Shown: piece after piece, positions 9,230 through 17,472 of the stretch
How the letters are laid out: each line of letters opens with the position of its first letter
Position numbering within the stretch: the stretch's first letter is position 1
Assembly: GCA_964437515.1 (NCBI GenBank)
Contig: CAYTHB010000003.1
Coordinates: 1-64,000, forward strand
DNA: 64,000 nucleotides
Direction: 5' to 3'
Source: Sterolibacterium sp964437515
GTDB lineage: Bacteria; Pseudomonadota; Gammaproteobacteria; Burkholderiales; Rhodocyclaceae
Program-made: the position numbers and the translations under genes
The notes under the pieces: generated by a model
The model's input: only the letters and a program-made list of their open reading frames with translations
The model's database searches: none
What the model was told of the DNA's origin: nothing

Positions 9230-11020
9230 ATGCAGCTACTGCGCACCCGCATCCCGGCTTTCCGCAATCTGCGTGATCTCGATGTCACTTTCGAGACGCA
9301 CTTGCCGCCCGCCGCCGGTGCGCCTGCGGATGCACTGCCCAAACCCATCCGCAGCCACGCGCTGATTGGCCAGAACGGCACCGGCAAATCCAACTTGATC
9401 GAGGCGCTGATCACCATCTTCCGCGATGTCGATCTGGACCGCGAAGCAGCCTTCGATTACACGCTGGAATACAACATACGCGGTCATGTGGTGCGCATCG
9501 AGGCCGATACCACCAAGCAAAAGCGGCCCTATGTGTGGGTGGATGGCAATGCCGAATCACAAGGCTATCTGCTGAAAAACCGCGAGCTACTGCCTGCACA
9601 CATCTTTGCCTACTACTCGGGCCGCAACGAGCGCATCGAGGCCTTGTTTCAGGAGCATCAGCGCCGCTTCAACCAACGCCAGGAAATCACCACCGACGAG
9701 GTGCTGTCCGAGCAACTGCTGGAAAACTTTAGCGGCTCCGAGGCGGATATTCGCGCCATCGAAGAAGCGAAACGCCGCCGCGACGCGCGGTTGAAGCAAG
9801 CGGGCGATGACCGTCTGCGCCGGTTGTTCTACTGCCGTGGTGGCCACAGCCAGCTGGTGCTGCTGGCCTGCTTGCTGTCCGATGACCCGGTGTTTCGCAA
9901 GGTGCTGAAGAACCTGCATATCGAATCGCTGGAATCTGCGCTGTTCGTGCTGAAAGAGCCGCACCGCCTGCGTGAAAAGCGCCGCAGCGGCAAGTTCGAT
10001 GAGCATGATCTGAATGAAGGCGATCCGCGCTTCTGGTATGCACGCGGCAATGTGGTGAGCGAGTTTCTCGACAAGCTCTGGCAGGTATCTTGGGCTCCGA
10101 TTGAACAGGAGGCCACTAAGCAAATTGACTTTCGTGGCCGCAGCGAAAAACAAAAACAGCTGTATCTGTTCGTGCCGAATCAGGACAAGCTCAAACAACT
10201 GGGCGAGCTTGTCGGCAGCACCGACAGCTTCTTCCGCTATGCCGAGGGTGCCTACATTGGCGACTTGATCGACGAGGTGCGCATCACCGTCAAGAAACGT
10301 GATGAGCACGGCGGCAAAATCAGCTTTACGCATCTGTCGGAAGGCGAGCTGCAAATGCTCACTGTGCTGGGCCTGATGCGCATCACCCGCGAAGACCACT
10401 GCCTGTTCCTGCTCGATGAGCCTGACACCCACCTAAACCCGATCTGGAAGCTGCGCTATTTCGATGACATCGAGGGCGTGTTGGGCGATAGCCAAGGCGG
10501 AGGGTTTGATAGCGGCGCGTTTGATAGTAGTGCCTTTGATACGTCCGCAGGGCAGTCGCAAATTCTGATTACCACTCACGACCCAATGATGGTGGGTAGC
10601 CTCAAGCGCGAGCAGGTTCACATCCTGCGCTGCGATGGCCATCGCACGATGGTGGATGTGCCTGATGAACACCCACAAGGCATGGGCGTGACGGGGCTAC
10701 TCAAAAGCGAACTTTTTGGTCTGTCATCCACACTGGATATCGAAACCGAGCGCCGCTTGTTCCGCCGTAATGAGCTGTTCGTAAAATCACCACGCACGCC
10801 AGAAGAAGATGCAGAACTGTCACTGCTCTCCGCTGAATTAGCCGATCTGGGCTTTTCAAACGCCGACTTCCGCGATCCGGATTACGCGCTGTTCGTGCGC
10901 AAGATGGCGCAACACCGGCGCTTCCGCAAACCCGTACTGACTCCCGAAGAACAGGCCGAACAGGATGCGATTGCAGATTCAATCATTGACGAGATATTGC
11001 GCGAGGAGAGTAGCCGGTGA
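9230..11020 (+). CDS. Restriction-associated AAA family ATPase
   Basis: An ABC/SMC-like AAA ATPase. Walker A is GQNGTGKS at residues 47-54, a signature-like LSEGELQML lies near 365-375, and Walker B is LFLLDEPDTHLNP near 391-404, followed by LITTHDP. It belongs to the group known to sit inside type I restriction operons. It starts one base after hsdS ends and overlaps the next gene by four bases, so the ATPase and the HNH-like protein are coupled to hsd. The ATPase plus HNH pairing matches the layout of Septu (PtuA/PtuB). Between Walker B and the TTHDP switch there is a low-complexity loop made of three FDS-type repeats. The biochemical role is unknown; defence is inferred from context. Confidence 0.85.
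   Translation: MQLLRTRIPAFRNLRDLDVTFETHLPPAAGAPADALPKPIRSHALIGQNGTGKSNLIEALITIFRDVDLDREAAFDYTLEYNIRGHVVRIEADTTKQKRPYVWVDGNAESQGYLLKNRELLPAHIFAYYSGRNERIEALFQEHQRRFNQRQEITTDEVLSEQLLENFSGSEADIRAIEEAKRRRDARLKQAGDDRLRRLFYCRGGHSQLVLLACLLSDDPVFRKVLKNLHIESLESALFVLKEPHRLREKRRSGKFDEHDLNEGDPRFWYARGNVVSEFLDKLWQVSWAPIEQEATKQIDFRGRSEKQKQLYLFVPNQDKLKQLGELVGSTDSFFRYAEGAYIGDLIDEVRITVKKRDEHGGKISFTHLSEGELQMLTVLGLMRITREDHCLFLLDEPDTHLNPIWKLRYFDDIEGVLGDSQGGGFDSGAFDSSAFDTSAGQSQILITTHDPMMVGSLKREQVHILRCDGHRTMVDVPDEHPQGMGVTGLLKSELFGLSSTLDIETERRLFRRNELFVKSPRTPEEDAELSLLSAELADLGFSNADFRDPDYALFVRKMAQHRRFRKPVLTPEEQAEQDAIADSIIDEILREESSR
10505..10549 (+). repeat. Three tandem 15-bp coding repeats in the ATPase gene
   Basis: Three consecutive 15-bp units each begin TTTGATA (10505-10519, 10520-10534, 10535-10549) and encode FDSGA, FDSSA and FDTSA. 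Copy number could vary without a frameshift, changing loop length next to the ATPase active site. Confidence 0.8.
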
Positions 11021-11868
11021 TTTTTATCGACTTGGAAAACAAGCTCCCCACTGATGCTGACTTACCAGCCAATATTCGTTGGACACAGGGTGATTGGGAC
11101 GCATGGCTGGCAGAATCAGGGCGGTTGGTCGGCGAACTAGCCAAGCTCGATGCCGAGGGGAATATAAAAAAGCGCAACGAGCTGATTGACCAGTATGGTG
11201 GCCACTGGGGAAAGCTGAAGCCTTGGCTACTGGCTTTGTCAGGGGGGAAATGCTGGTTCACCGAGGCACGCGACATCGCATCACATCTCGATGTCGAGCA
11301 CTTTCGCCCGAAGAAATCCGCACGCAACGTCAAAGGCCCCGAGCGTGATGGCTATTGGTGGCTGGCCTTCGATTACATGAATTTTCGCATAGCAGGCACA
11401 GTTCCCAATCGAAAAAAGGGGGCATGGTTTCCGCTCCGTTACGGTTCGCAGTGCTCCACTTATGCTCATCGTTGTGAGGGAGATGAGATCCCATACTTCC
11501 TTGATCCGACGAATGCACATGACGTCACCCTGCTAGCTTTCGACGAGGAAGGGAAGGCTGTACCCGCTCCTGGCTTGCAGCGCTGGGAGTATGTGCGAGT
11601 CAAACGGACGGTGGAGCGCTTGAAGCTCACAGAGCATCAAGCTTTATCCGAGGAACGTCGAAAGGTTTGGCAAAACACCACGAAGCTGATCAACAAGTAC
11701 CTAAAGGCGGAGGCAGAAGCGCGATCCTCTGCTGCGGCGCGCGAACGCTTGAAGTCTGCAGCCCGCGATATTGTTTGCCTTACTAAGCCTGAAGCCGAAC
11801 TTTCGGCTGTGGCGAAATGGTGCGTCCGTTTGTACAACGATCAGCGACTTTCACGTTTGGTTGGCTAA
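11017..11868 (+). CDS. HNH-like endonuclease partner of the AAA ATPase (PtuB-like)
   Basis: A 283-residue protein with an HNH-like core: GGKCWFTEARD (C79), then HLDVEHFRPK (H95 in the VEHF motif), then GYWWLAFDYMNF and VPNRKKGAWFPL. This is the order seen in PtuB/TIGR02646-type nucleases (C..C/E, EHFRPK, W.N, N..KG..FPL). The second pair of zinc cysteines usual in that family is not evident: the region reads AGTVPNRKKG. Metal binding may therefore be altered. It overlaps the ATPase gene by four bases. Septu-like activity is inferred from family and pairing. Confidence 0.75.
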   Translation: MIFIDLENKLPTDADLPANIRWTQGDWDAWLAESGRLVGELAKLDAEGNIKKRNELIDQYGGHWGKLKPWLLALSGGKCWFTEARDIASHLDVEHFRPKKSARNVKGPERDGYWWLAFDYMNFRIAGTVPNRKKGAWFPLRYGSQCSTYAHRCEGDEIPYFLDPTNAHDVTLLAFDEEGKAVPAPGLQRWEYVRVKRTVERLKLTEHQALSEERRKVWQNTTKLINKYLKAEAEARSSAAARERLKSAARDIVCLTKPEAELSAVAKWCVRLYNDQRLSRLVG

Positions 11869-11877
11869 GGATTGAAG

Positions 11878-12918
11878 ATGACAGATCTACACGAGCCACA
11901 ACCCGGAGAATTTTTACTCTACGAAACCGAGGATGGTCGTACTCGTGTCGAGTGCAGGTTCGTTGAAGATTCTCTGTGGCTGACCCAGGCGCTGATGGCC
12001 GATTTATTCCAGGTCAAGGTCCCGACCATCAACGAACACTTGAAACGGCTGTATGCCGAAGGCGAAATTCAACCCGAGGCAACTATTAGGCAATTCCTAA
12101 TAGTTCGACAGGAAGGGGCTCGCCAGGTAAATCGAAGCATTGAACACTATAACCTCGACGCCATCCTGTCGGTGGGTTACCGGGTTCGGTCGCAACGGGG
12201 AACGCAGTTCCGGCGTTGGGCCACTGACCGCTTGCGGGAATTTCTGGTCAAGGGCTTCACGCTGGATGACGAGCGGCTGAAAAACCCGCCTGTCGCCGGG
12301 TCGGCCGTGCCAGATCGATTCGACGAGTTGTTGGATCGCATCCGCGACATTCGGGCCAGCGAGCGCCGGATGTATCTGCGAGTGCGCGAGATTTTCGCAA
12401 TGGCGGCGGACTATTCCCCAACGCTGCCGGAAACGACTAAGTTTTTTCGGTTTATCCAAAACAAGCTGCATTTCGCCGTCACCGGCAAGACCGCTGCTGA
12501 ACTGATTGCCGAGCGCGCAGACAGCAGTCTTCCGAATATGGGGCTGACGACATGGAAATCGGGGAATGTACAAAAGGCAGACGTGACCGTAGCCAAGAAC
12601 TATCTGTACGAGCCTGAGATTGGCGAGCTGAACCGCATCGTGACGATGTGGCTGGACTTTGCCGAAGATCAGGCTCGCCGTCGCAAAGAGGTTTTCCTCA
12701 AGGACTGGGCTGAAAAGCTGGATGCCTTCTTGAAATTCAACGACCGCGATGTGCTTGAGGGCGCGGGCCGCGTTTCCAAGAAGCAGGCCGATGCCCATGC
12801 GGAAGGTCAGTATGACCAGTTTGCCGCTCAGCGGCGTGCACAGTTGGAGGCCGAAGGGGCTGAGGCCAACGTGCGAGCATTGGAGGATCTAGCCAAAGCA
12901 CTGCTGAAGCAAAAGTAG
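11878..12918 (+). CDS. RhuM-family protein
   Basis: A 346-residue member of the RhuM virulence-protein family, recognisable from WLTQALMADLFQVKVPTINEH, TIRQFLIVRQEGARQVNRSIEHYNLDAILSVGYRVRS and RRWATDRLREFLVKGF. The first half resembles a KilA-N/Fic-associated DNA-binding fold. The function is unknown. Members often lie within type I restriction loci, as here, ten bases after the HNH-like gene. I chose ATG 11878 because AAGGA precedes it; a TTG two codons earlier is possible. It closes the operon that begins at 2631. Confidence 0.85.
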   Translation: MTDLHEPQPGEFLLYETEDGRTRVECRFVEDSLWLTQALMADLFQVKVPTINEHLKRLYAEGEIQPEATIRQFLIVRQEGARQVNRSIEHYNLDAILSVGYRVRSQRGTQFRRWATDRLREFLVKGFTLDDERLKNPPVAGSAVPDRFDELLDRIRDIRASERRMYLRVREIFAMAADYSPTLPETTKFFRFIQNKLHFAVTGKTAAELIAERADSSLPNMGLTTWKSGNVQKADVTVAKNYLYEPEIGELNRIVTMWLDFAEDQARRRKEVFLKDWAEKLDAFLKFNDRDVLEGAGRVSKKQADAHAEGQYDQFAAQRRAQLEAEGAEANVRALEDLAKALLKQK

Positions 12919-13045
12919 AAGTAAGCCCTTGCACCTCTATGGGGCAGGGTTGCTGATTTCTAAACGCACTGCCGAAAAAGCTGAATAGCGTGGACAGGAT
13001 GGGGCGACCTATATGCAGCACCATCAACAAACACAGAGGTGCAGC

Positions 13046-13252
13046 ATGGAACAGCAACACTCCAACCAATCCGTCGTCGGCGTGTTTTCAGTCAATGAGT
13101 TCTGCCAATGGGCCGGCATCGGCCGCACAGCGGCTTATGCCGAAATGAAGGCGGACCGACTGTCCGCAAAGAACTTCGGGAGCAGGACCCTTATCCCCAA
13201 AATTGAGGCCGAGCGCTGGCTCGCGTCCCTGCCTTCGCAACGTCGTCGCTGA
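13046..13252 (+). CDS. AlpA-like small HTH regulator
   Basis: A 68-residue protein with the AlpA/excisionase pattern: FSVNEFCQWAGIGRTAAYAEMK, then LIPKIEAERWLASLP. Such proteins are transcription activators or excisionases in P4-like elements. The start is ATG 13046 with GAGG upstream; an ATG at 13013 would add eleven unsupported residues. The gene after it is a diverged relative. In this island it is the best candidate for a regulator of integrase or excision. Confidence 0.7.
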   Translation: MEQQHSNQSVVGVFSVNEFCQWAGIGRTAAYAEMKADRLSAKNFGSRTLIPKIEAERWLASLPSQRRR

Positions 13253-13266
13253 GGAGGGCTTGTTAC

Positions 13267-13575
13267 ATGGACACATCCACCGGCACCCCCAATAGCGGCG
13301 AACAGCGTCTTTTGACCATTCACGAGTTTTGTATCTGGGCCGAAATTACCCAGCCAGAGGCAGCAGAAGAAATCTGTTCTGGCAGGCTGCGGCTCCAGCC
13401 TTGTGAGGCCGATATGGTCATCAATTTGGATGAAGCGTTTCGCTGGCTCAAGGACAAGCACGGCGTAACGGTTCCGTTCTACTGGAGGCCGCTTCCGAAA
13501 GATGAGCGCAAGGTGAATCCATTCACCGACGACTTGATGATCGCTCCCCTTCCGCTAAGCACTGTTGTTCTTTGA
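13267..13575 (+). CDS. Diverged AlpA-like protein, possibly non-DNA-binding
   Basis: A 102-residue protein beginning 14 bases after the previous gene. LLTIHEFCIWAEITQPEAAEEICSGRLRL aligns with FSVNEFCQWAGIGRTAAYAEMKADRLSA of its neighbour, and INLDEAFRWLKDK aligns with IPKIEAERWLAS, so the two are probably ancient tandem duplicates. The recognition-helix positions (GRTAAY in the neighbour) have become QPEAAE, so sequence-specific DNA binding may be lost. The C-terminus (VTVPFYWRPLPKDERKVNPF) is extra. The product is hypothetical. Confidence 0.55.
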   Translation: MDTSTGTPNSGEQRLLTIHEFCIWAEITQPEAAEEICSGRLRLQPCEADMVINLDEAFRWLKDKHGVTVPFYWRPLPKDERKVNPFTDDLMIAPLPLSTVVL

Positions 13576-13833
13576 GGCCTTTGGCCGGCAGTTCAAGGTT
13601 CTACCGACCAGCCAGCATCTTCGGCTGAGTCGGTTTGAAAAAATTTTTGAAGATTTTTTCCACTCGGCTAGAAAGTTTGCTTGGCGGACGGGATATCAGA
13701 CGCCCACCCACCCACTTCCCCACCAACGCATTACCCACTCTATCTGCTTTGGCCTCTATCCGCTTTGCCTGCCTATGCGATTGGGCAAGCTAGATTATTT
13801 TGATGGCCTATAACGATCATGGAGGATTATTAG
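13576..13833. other. Intergenic, AT-rich inverted repeat
   Basis: No convincing gene is seen. An 8-bp perfect inverted repeat (GAAAAAAT at 13637-13644 and ATTTTTTC at 13653-13660) lies between GAGTCGG and CACTCGG words. It could be a terminator for the small genes upstream or part of a replication or regulatory site. A GGAGG ribosome-binding site precedes the next gene. Confidence 0.35.
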
Positions 13834-14121
13834 ATGAGCTTTACTATCAGCAAACAAGCCAATGCCGGCAATGCCATGCGTGAAGCCATGGCTTGGTTTG
13901 AAGAGCACGGATTGCTTTATCGACACCTGCCGCCGCATCAGCTAAAAATTGGCTCAATCAATTATTGGCCTGGAACGGGCACGATAACTGTTGATGGCGA
14001 AGGCAGTCGCCGCGCGGAGAAGGGGCTTGCCGGTTTAGCCTTGCTGCTCATTCGTGATGCTAACATCGCCGCTGCCGCACAGAGTTTATCGAGTTCGGAA
14101 AGCACCGTAGCCCACCGCTAG
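13834..14121 (+). CDS. Hypothetical small protein
   Basis: A 95-residue protein I do not recognise. It has a GGAGG site 11 bases upstream (ATGGAGGATTATTAG then ATG). The sequence is compact and mixed: an N-terminal helix (AMREAMAWFEEHGLLY), a probable beta hairpin (KIGSINYWPGTGTITVDGE) and a hydrophobic helix (GLAGLALLLIRDANI). No signal peptide or metal motif is seen. It is followed by structured DNA and faces the converging Rep-like gene. Its function is unknown. Confidence 0.55.
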   Translation: MSFTISKQANAGNAMREAMAWFEEHGLLYRHLPPHQLKIGSINYWPGTGTITVDGEGSRRAEKGLAGLALLLIRDANIAAAAQSLSSSESTVAHR

Positions 14122-14189
14122 CCATGAAAAATCATGCAGAGGCCTCGGCGCAATCCCGAACACAATTGAAGCTTAACGTAGTGCCATGT

Positions 14190-14232
14190 CCCCACAAGCC
14201 GCCTCCGCGCGAAAAAATAGCGCGTAGTGGGG
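14190..14232. other. Nested hairpin near the Rep-like gene
   Basis: CCCCAC (14190-14195) pairs with GTGGGG (14227-14232). Inside it CGCGC (14206-14210) pairs with GCGCG (14220-14224), with an A-rich loop. It lies between the converging 13834 gene and the Rep-like gene. It may be a structured RNA, a terminator without a T-run, or an origin-like cruciform for the Rep-like protein; the last is speculative. Confidence 0.35.
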
Positions 14233-14278
14233 CTGTGCATGAAATAATCCGTTATAACTAATTGTATTTAAAGGGTAA

Positions 14279-14313
14279 GCAAAACCTCAGTTTATGCTTT
14301 TCTGAGGTTTTGC
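14279..14313. terminator. Bidirectional stem-loop terminator
   Basis: GCAAAACCTCAG (14279-14290) and CTGAGGTTTTGC (14302-14313) form a perfect 12-bp stem with an 11-base loop. With A-rich and T-rich flanks on both sides, it would serve the two converging genes. Confidence 0.75.
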
Positions 14314-14359
14314 GCTCCGGGCTTTGGCTACCGCTCAACCAGAAACCGCCCTCTGTAGA

Positions 14360-15403
14360 TTAGAGGTTGAGTTGTTGAAGCGCTTTGATCGTATCTTCTG
14401 CGCTTCGCTGACTTTCCTTCCACTGCTGCCAGCCACGGTATTCATTATCGGAGTACAGCAAGTCGACATTCAAGCATCCTTTTTCCAAATCGGACATGAA
14501 ATTGATTTCGCGCCTTGCTGACTTGCGCAAGTGGCTCGATAGACCAATCCGACGTTTGCACGCCACGTCGCCAGGACTCTCATAGTTAAACGCGATGAGC
14601 TCAGCGGTTCGAATTTGTCCAGAGCCATTAATCCTGCTCAGAACCCCACGATTATCGATACCCTTGCAAAGGTACTGAAATCTAAGCCACTGAATGTCTG
14701 TGTTCCATGAAGTTTCCTTAGAGAGAAAACATGCTTTCCTGTCGAAAACCTCACTACGGTTGATCTTGACCTTCCGTTTCTGGAGCCAGCGCTCGAACTC
14801 TCGCAGATTCTCTAGGGGTACAGACGTCAAAAAATGGCTGTGCAATCCCGCCTTGCTGCTGCTTTCGTTTGAATATATCCAGAAACAGAGTAGAGAACGC
14901 CTGTTACACCAGTCCGTGAAATGCCGGATAAATTCATCATACAGTGGTGCCTCATTTTCCGAAACGCAGTTATAGCCGAGCGCGCGCCAATTGAATGTGA
15001 CATGTACATTCAGAATCACTCCAAATCCAGCGTTTGCGAAGGCAACTGCGCTATACATCTCGACAAAGTCATCAGAGGATATATCGCGGGGAAATATGTC
15101 ATGGTCCATCAGCGATACCGTGGTTATCTCGTATTTCCTTCGCTCCAGCCGCTCGGCCTTTCCGCGCTTCCTGCCGGGGAGTGGCTTCTTCTCTGGATGC
15201 CCTTTGACTAACCATCGCTGGATTTTTTCTTCAATCACTTCCATATGCTTGAGATGATCAGCATAAGAGTGGCCATTTATCGCCAGCCAAAGTGGATCAC
15301 GCACATGTGGATAGTCTCCGCTGCCAGAGTAGCCATAGTCTCCTGACTCAATTAGCGTCCGTCCGTGATCGTTATCGCCGTTGTCAATTTCGTAGTCCAA
15401 CAT
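14360..15403 (-). CDS. Probable HUH-type replication initiator / nickase-like protein
   Basis: A 347-residue protein with a motif order that suggests a single-tyrosine HUH endonuclease. A beta-strand motif 1-like FGVILNVHVTFNW comes first. The metal motif GLHSHFLTSVP (H-x-H) is near residue 212. A motif 3-like FQYLCKGID (Y-x-x-K) follows. Between them ERWLQKRKVKINR is basic. Such proteins nick one strand to start rolling-circle replication or transfer. AGGAG lies seven bases before ATG, so the start is clear. It is the only gene in the right half of the island on the minus strand, and a hairpin lies just beyond its 3' end. The family assignment is my own reading and needs a profile or structure test; inovirus-type replication proteins are the nearest alternative. 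Confidence 0.55.
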   Translation of the reverse strand: MLDYEIDNGDNDHGRTLIESGDYGYSGSGDYPHVRDPLWLAINGHSYADHLKHMEVIEEKIQRWLVKGHPEKKPLPGRKRGKAERLERRKYEITTVSLMDHDIFPRDISSDDFVEMYSAVAFANAGFGVILNVHVTFNWRALGYNCVSENEAPLYDEFIRHFTDWCNRRSLLCFWIYSNESSSKAGLHSHFLTSVPLENLREFERWLQKRKVKINRSEVFDRKACFLSKETSWNTDIQWLRFQYLCKGIDNRGVLSRINGSGQIRTAELIAFNYESPGDVACKRRIGLSSHLRKSARREINFMSDLEKGCLNVDLLYSDNEYRGWQQWKESQRSAEDTIKALQQLNL

Positions 15404-15656
15404 TTTGTTTCTCCTAAAAAGGGTTTTGGAACTACATATATTGATAAAGCGGGGGATGCTCTAGATAAGTTGCGAATTATTTTCACCTTGCTGGGATGTT
15501 TCCAGTAAAATCAATTGGTTATCTTTTCATCTCGAAGTCTTGTTCATAGGGTTGGAATTACGGCAAAACTTCTCCTCAGGATGTTTGAACAGAACAACAT
15601 GCCCCGGCGGAACCGCCTGAAGCGTGATGACGTATTTACCCCTGAGGGAGTTGTCC

Positions 15657-16886
15657 ATGATGGTCCGTATTCACCGCGGCGCCGAGCAGATTGGCGGCAC
15701 CTGTATTGAGCTGTCTGCTACTGGCGACAGAATCGCAATCGATTTCGGTTTGCCGCTCGATGCTGATCCTACCGATTCGAGCCTTGCGCCGAACGTTGCC
15801 GGGGATGATCTTCGAGGTGTAGTGATCTCGCACCCCCACATTGACCATTATGGCCTGCTGCATCATCTGACTGGCGAGGTGCCGGTAGCCATCGGTAGCG
15901 CTGCACGGCAGATCATTCAGGCGGCTGCGCCCTTTACCAGGCAGCCTCTGCCAAAGCTGGATGGGTACGATCTGATGCACGGCCAGCCAATCAATGTCGG
16001 GGTATTTCGCATCACGCCGTACCAGGTCGATCATTCCGCCTACGATGCCTATGCCCTGCTGATTGAAGCGGAAGGGAAACGGCTGTTCTATAGCGGTGAT
16101 TTTCGTGGGCATGGGCGTAATGCTGACCGCTTCGAGCAGATGTTAGCCAATCCTCCCGAGAACATCGATGTACTGTTTATGGAAGGCTCATCTCTATCGC
16201 ACTTCGATGGCCACGGAGATTTTCCGACCGAGGCGCAACTTGAGGAGGAAATCACCTCACACCTCAACAGCACCGACGGTCTGGTGTTGTTTCACACCTC
16301 GGCGCAAAACATTGATCGAGTTGTTAGCCTTTACCGGGCATGCCAGCGATCAGGACGGCCATTGGTGATTGATCTTTACACGGCTGCGATATTGGCCGCA
16401 ACCAGAAATCCGGCTGTGCCGCAGTCGGATTGGCCGGGGATTCTCATATACCTCCCCAAGGCCCAAGCTGGTCAGGTCAAAGAAAACCAGTGGTTCTCCC
16501 TGCTCACCCAACACTCGGCCAACCGTATCTATATAGAACAGCTTCAGCAAATCGGACGGCAGGCTGTCATCCTGTTCCGTCCATTGATGATGACCGATCT
16601 GGACGAGGCGACTTGCCTGGAAGGGGCTAGCTTTATCTATTCGCAGTGGGCGGGATACCTGGAGCAAGGCGTGTATGCCTCGATGGAGGCGTGGCTGAGT
16701 GGCAGGGGCATCAAGATGCGCCACATCCACACATCCGGCCACGCCAGCCCCAACGACTTGAAACGATTCGCCAAGGCGTTGGCTCCCCGCGCACTGGTGC
16801 CTATTCACAGCTTTGCGCCAGAACGTTTCAGGGAGATGTTTGATAACGTCATTCTGCGACGTGATGGCGACTGGTGGGAGGCCTGA
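15657..16886 (+). CDS. Beta-CASP metallo-beta-lactamase fold hydrolase (RNase J-like)
   Basis: The metal-binding motif HPHIDHYGL (HxHxDH) is near residue 62-70. It is followed by VDHSAYDAY, YSGDFRGHG and the late motifs HTSGHASPNDLKRF and PIHSFAPE, which is the RNase J/CPSF73 pattern. A central beta-CASP segment (LVLFHTSAQNIDRVVSLYRAC) is present. The 409 residues lack the C-terminal dimerisation domain of housekeeping RNase J. Predicted activity is RNA or nucleic-acid hydrolysis with zinc. The start is ATG 15657 (or 15660), with GAGGGAG seven bases upstream. The PcfJ-like gene follows after 68 bases. Its presence in an island suggests a defence or mobile-element role, which is inferred. Confidence 0.85.
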   Translation: MMVRIHRGAEQIGGTCIELSATGDRIAIDFGLPLDADPTDSSLAPNVAGDDLRGVVISHPHIDHYGLLHHLTGEVPVAIGSAARQIIQAAAPFTRQPLPKLDGYDLMHGQPINVGVFRITPYQVDHSAYDAYALLIEAEGKRLFYSGDFRGHGRNADRFEQMLANPPENIDVLFMEGSSLSHFDGHGDFPTEAQLEEEITSHLNSTDGLVLFHTSAQNIDRVVSLYRACQRSGRPLVIDLYTAAILAATRNPAVPQSDWPGILIYLPKAQAGQVKENQWFSLLTQHSANRIYIEQLQQIGRQAVILFRPLMMTDLDEATCLEGASFIYSQWAGYLEQGVYASMEAWLSGRGIKMRHIHTSGHASPNDLKRFAKALAPRALVPIHSFAPERFREMFDNVILRRDGDWWEA

Positions 16887-16954
16887 TCGCGAAGTCAGAC
16901 AAATCGCCCCGCAGGCTGGGCTATTGAACGCCATGTTCGACACGGATTGCCCGC

Positions 16955-17419
16955 ATGGGGAAAAAACGAAATCTTGGATGGGCATCTGACTTGGCTGAAT
17001 GCGTGATCGGCGAATTCGTGATCGTGCCGCTGACTACTTCCCAGCAACTCAGGGCGGAGGGCCGTGCCATGAGGCATTGTGTCGGCCAATATGACGAGAT
17101 GTGCCACAAGGGATTCGCCCGTGTTTTTTCGATCCAGGATTTGTCGAACAAGCGGACGGCAACCATATCGCTACTCTGGCGGGATGACTATTGGCACATC
17201 GAACAGATCAAGGGGCTACAGAACGCCGATGTATTGGAAAGAGAATCGACGTTCTTCGACGGCAATACAACGGTGACGTTACTGGAGCCAACTGAACTCC
17301 ATTTCCTCAGCCAGGAAGTATTGAGGCTCTATCGCAGTGCATGGAGTGAGAGGTTACTGGTATCCCTCACCACCTATGGCAGAAACCTCAATGGTATGCC
17401 AGAACCAGCGCCGCCATAA
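16955..17419 (+). CDS. PcfJ-like domain protein
   Basis: A 154-residue protein containing the PcfJ core: RAMRHCVGQYDEMCHKGFARVFSIQDLSNKRTATISL. PcfJ was named from conjugative plasmid pCF10, and its biochemical function is unknown. The protein is shorter than plasmid PcfJ homologues. The same frame runs into a stop at 16925, so the N-terminus could be a remnant or a trimmed version. No strong ribosome-binding site is seen before ATG 16955. It lies between the beta-CASP hydrolase and the ArdC-like gene, all co-directional. Confidence 0.65.
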   Translation: MGKKRNLGWASDLAECVIGEFVIVPLTTSQQLRAEGRAMRHCVGQYDEMCHKGFARVFSIQDLSNKRTATISLLWRDDYWHIEQIKGLQNADVLERESTFFDGNTTVTLLEPTELHFLSQEVLRLYRSAWSERLLVSLTTYGRNLNGMPEPAPP

Positions 17420-17472
17420 AGTTCCGCAGCGCCGCATTGAATCCCAATTGCCGATCATCATTGGGAACCAAA

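Noticed and set aside
9587..10432. A 281-codon minus-strand frame inside the AAA ATPase gene
   Set aside because: It is antisense to conserved Walker motifs and has no family resemblance.
15599..15709. A 36-codon leader peptide before the beta-CASP gene
   Set aside because: It overlaps the start of the hydrolase, lacks its own ribosome-binding site and shows no attenuation structure.
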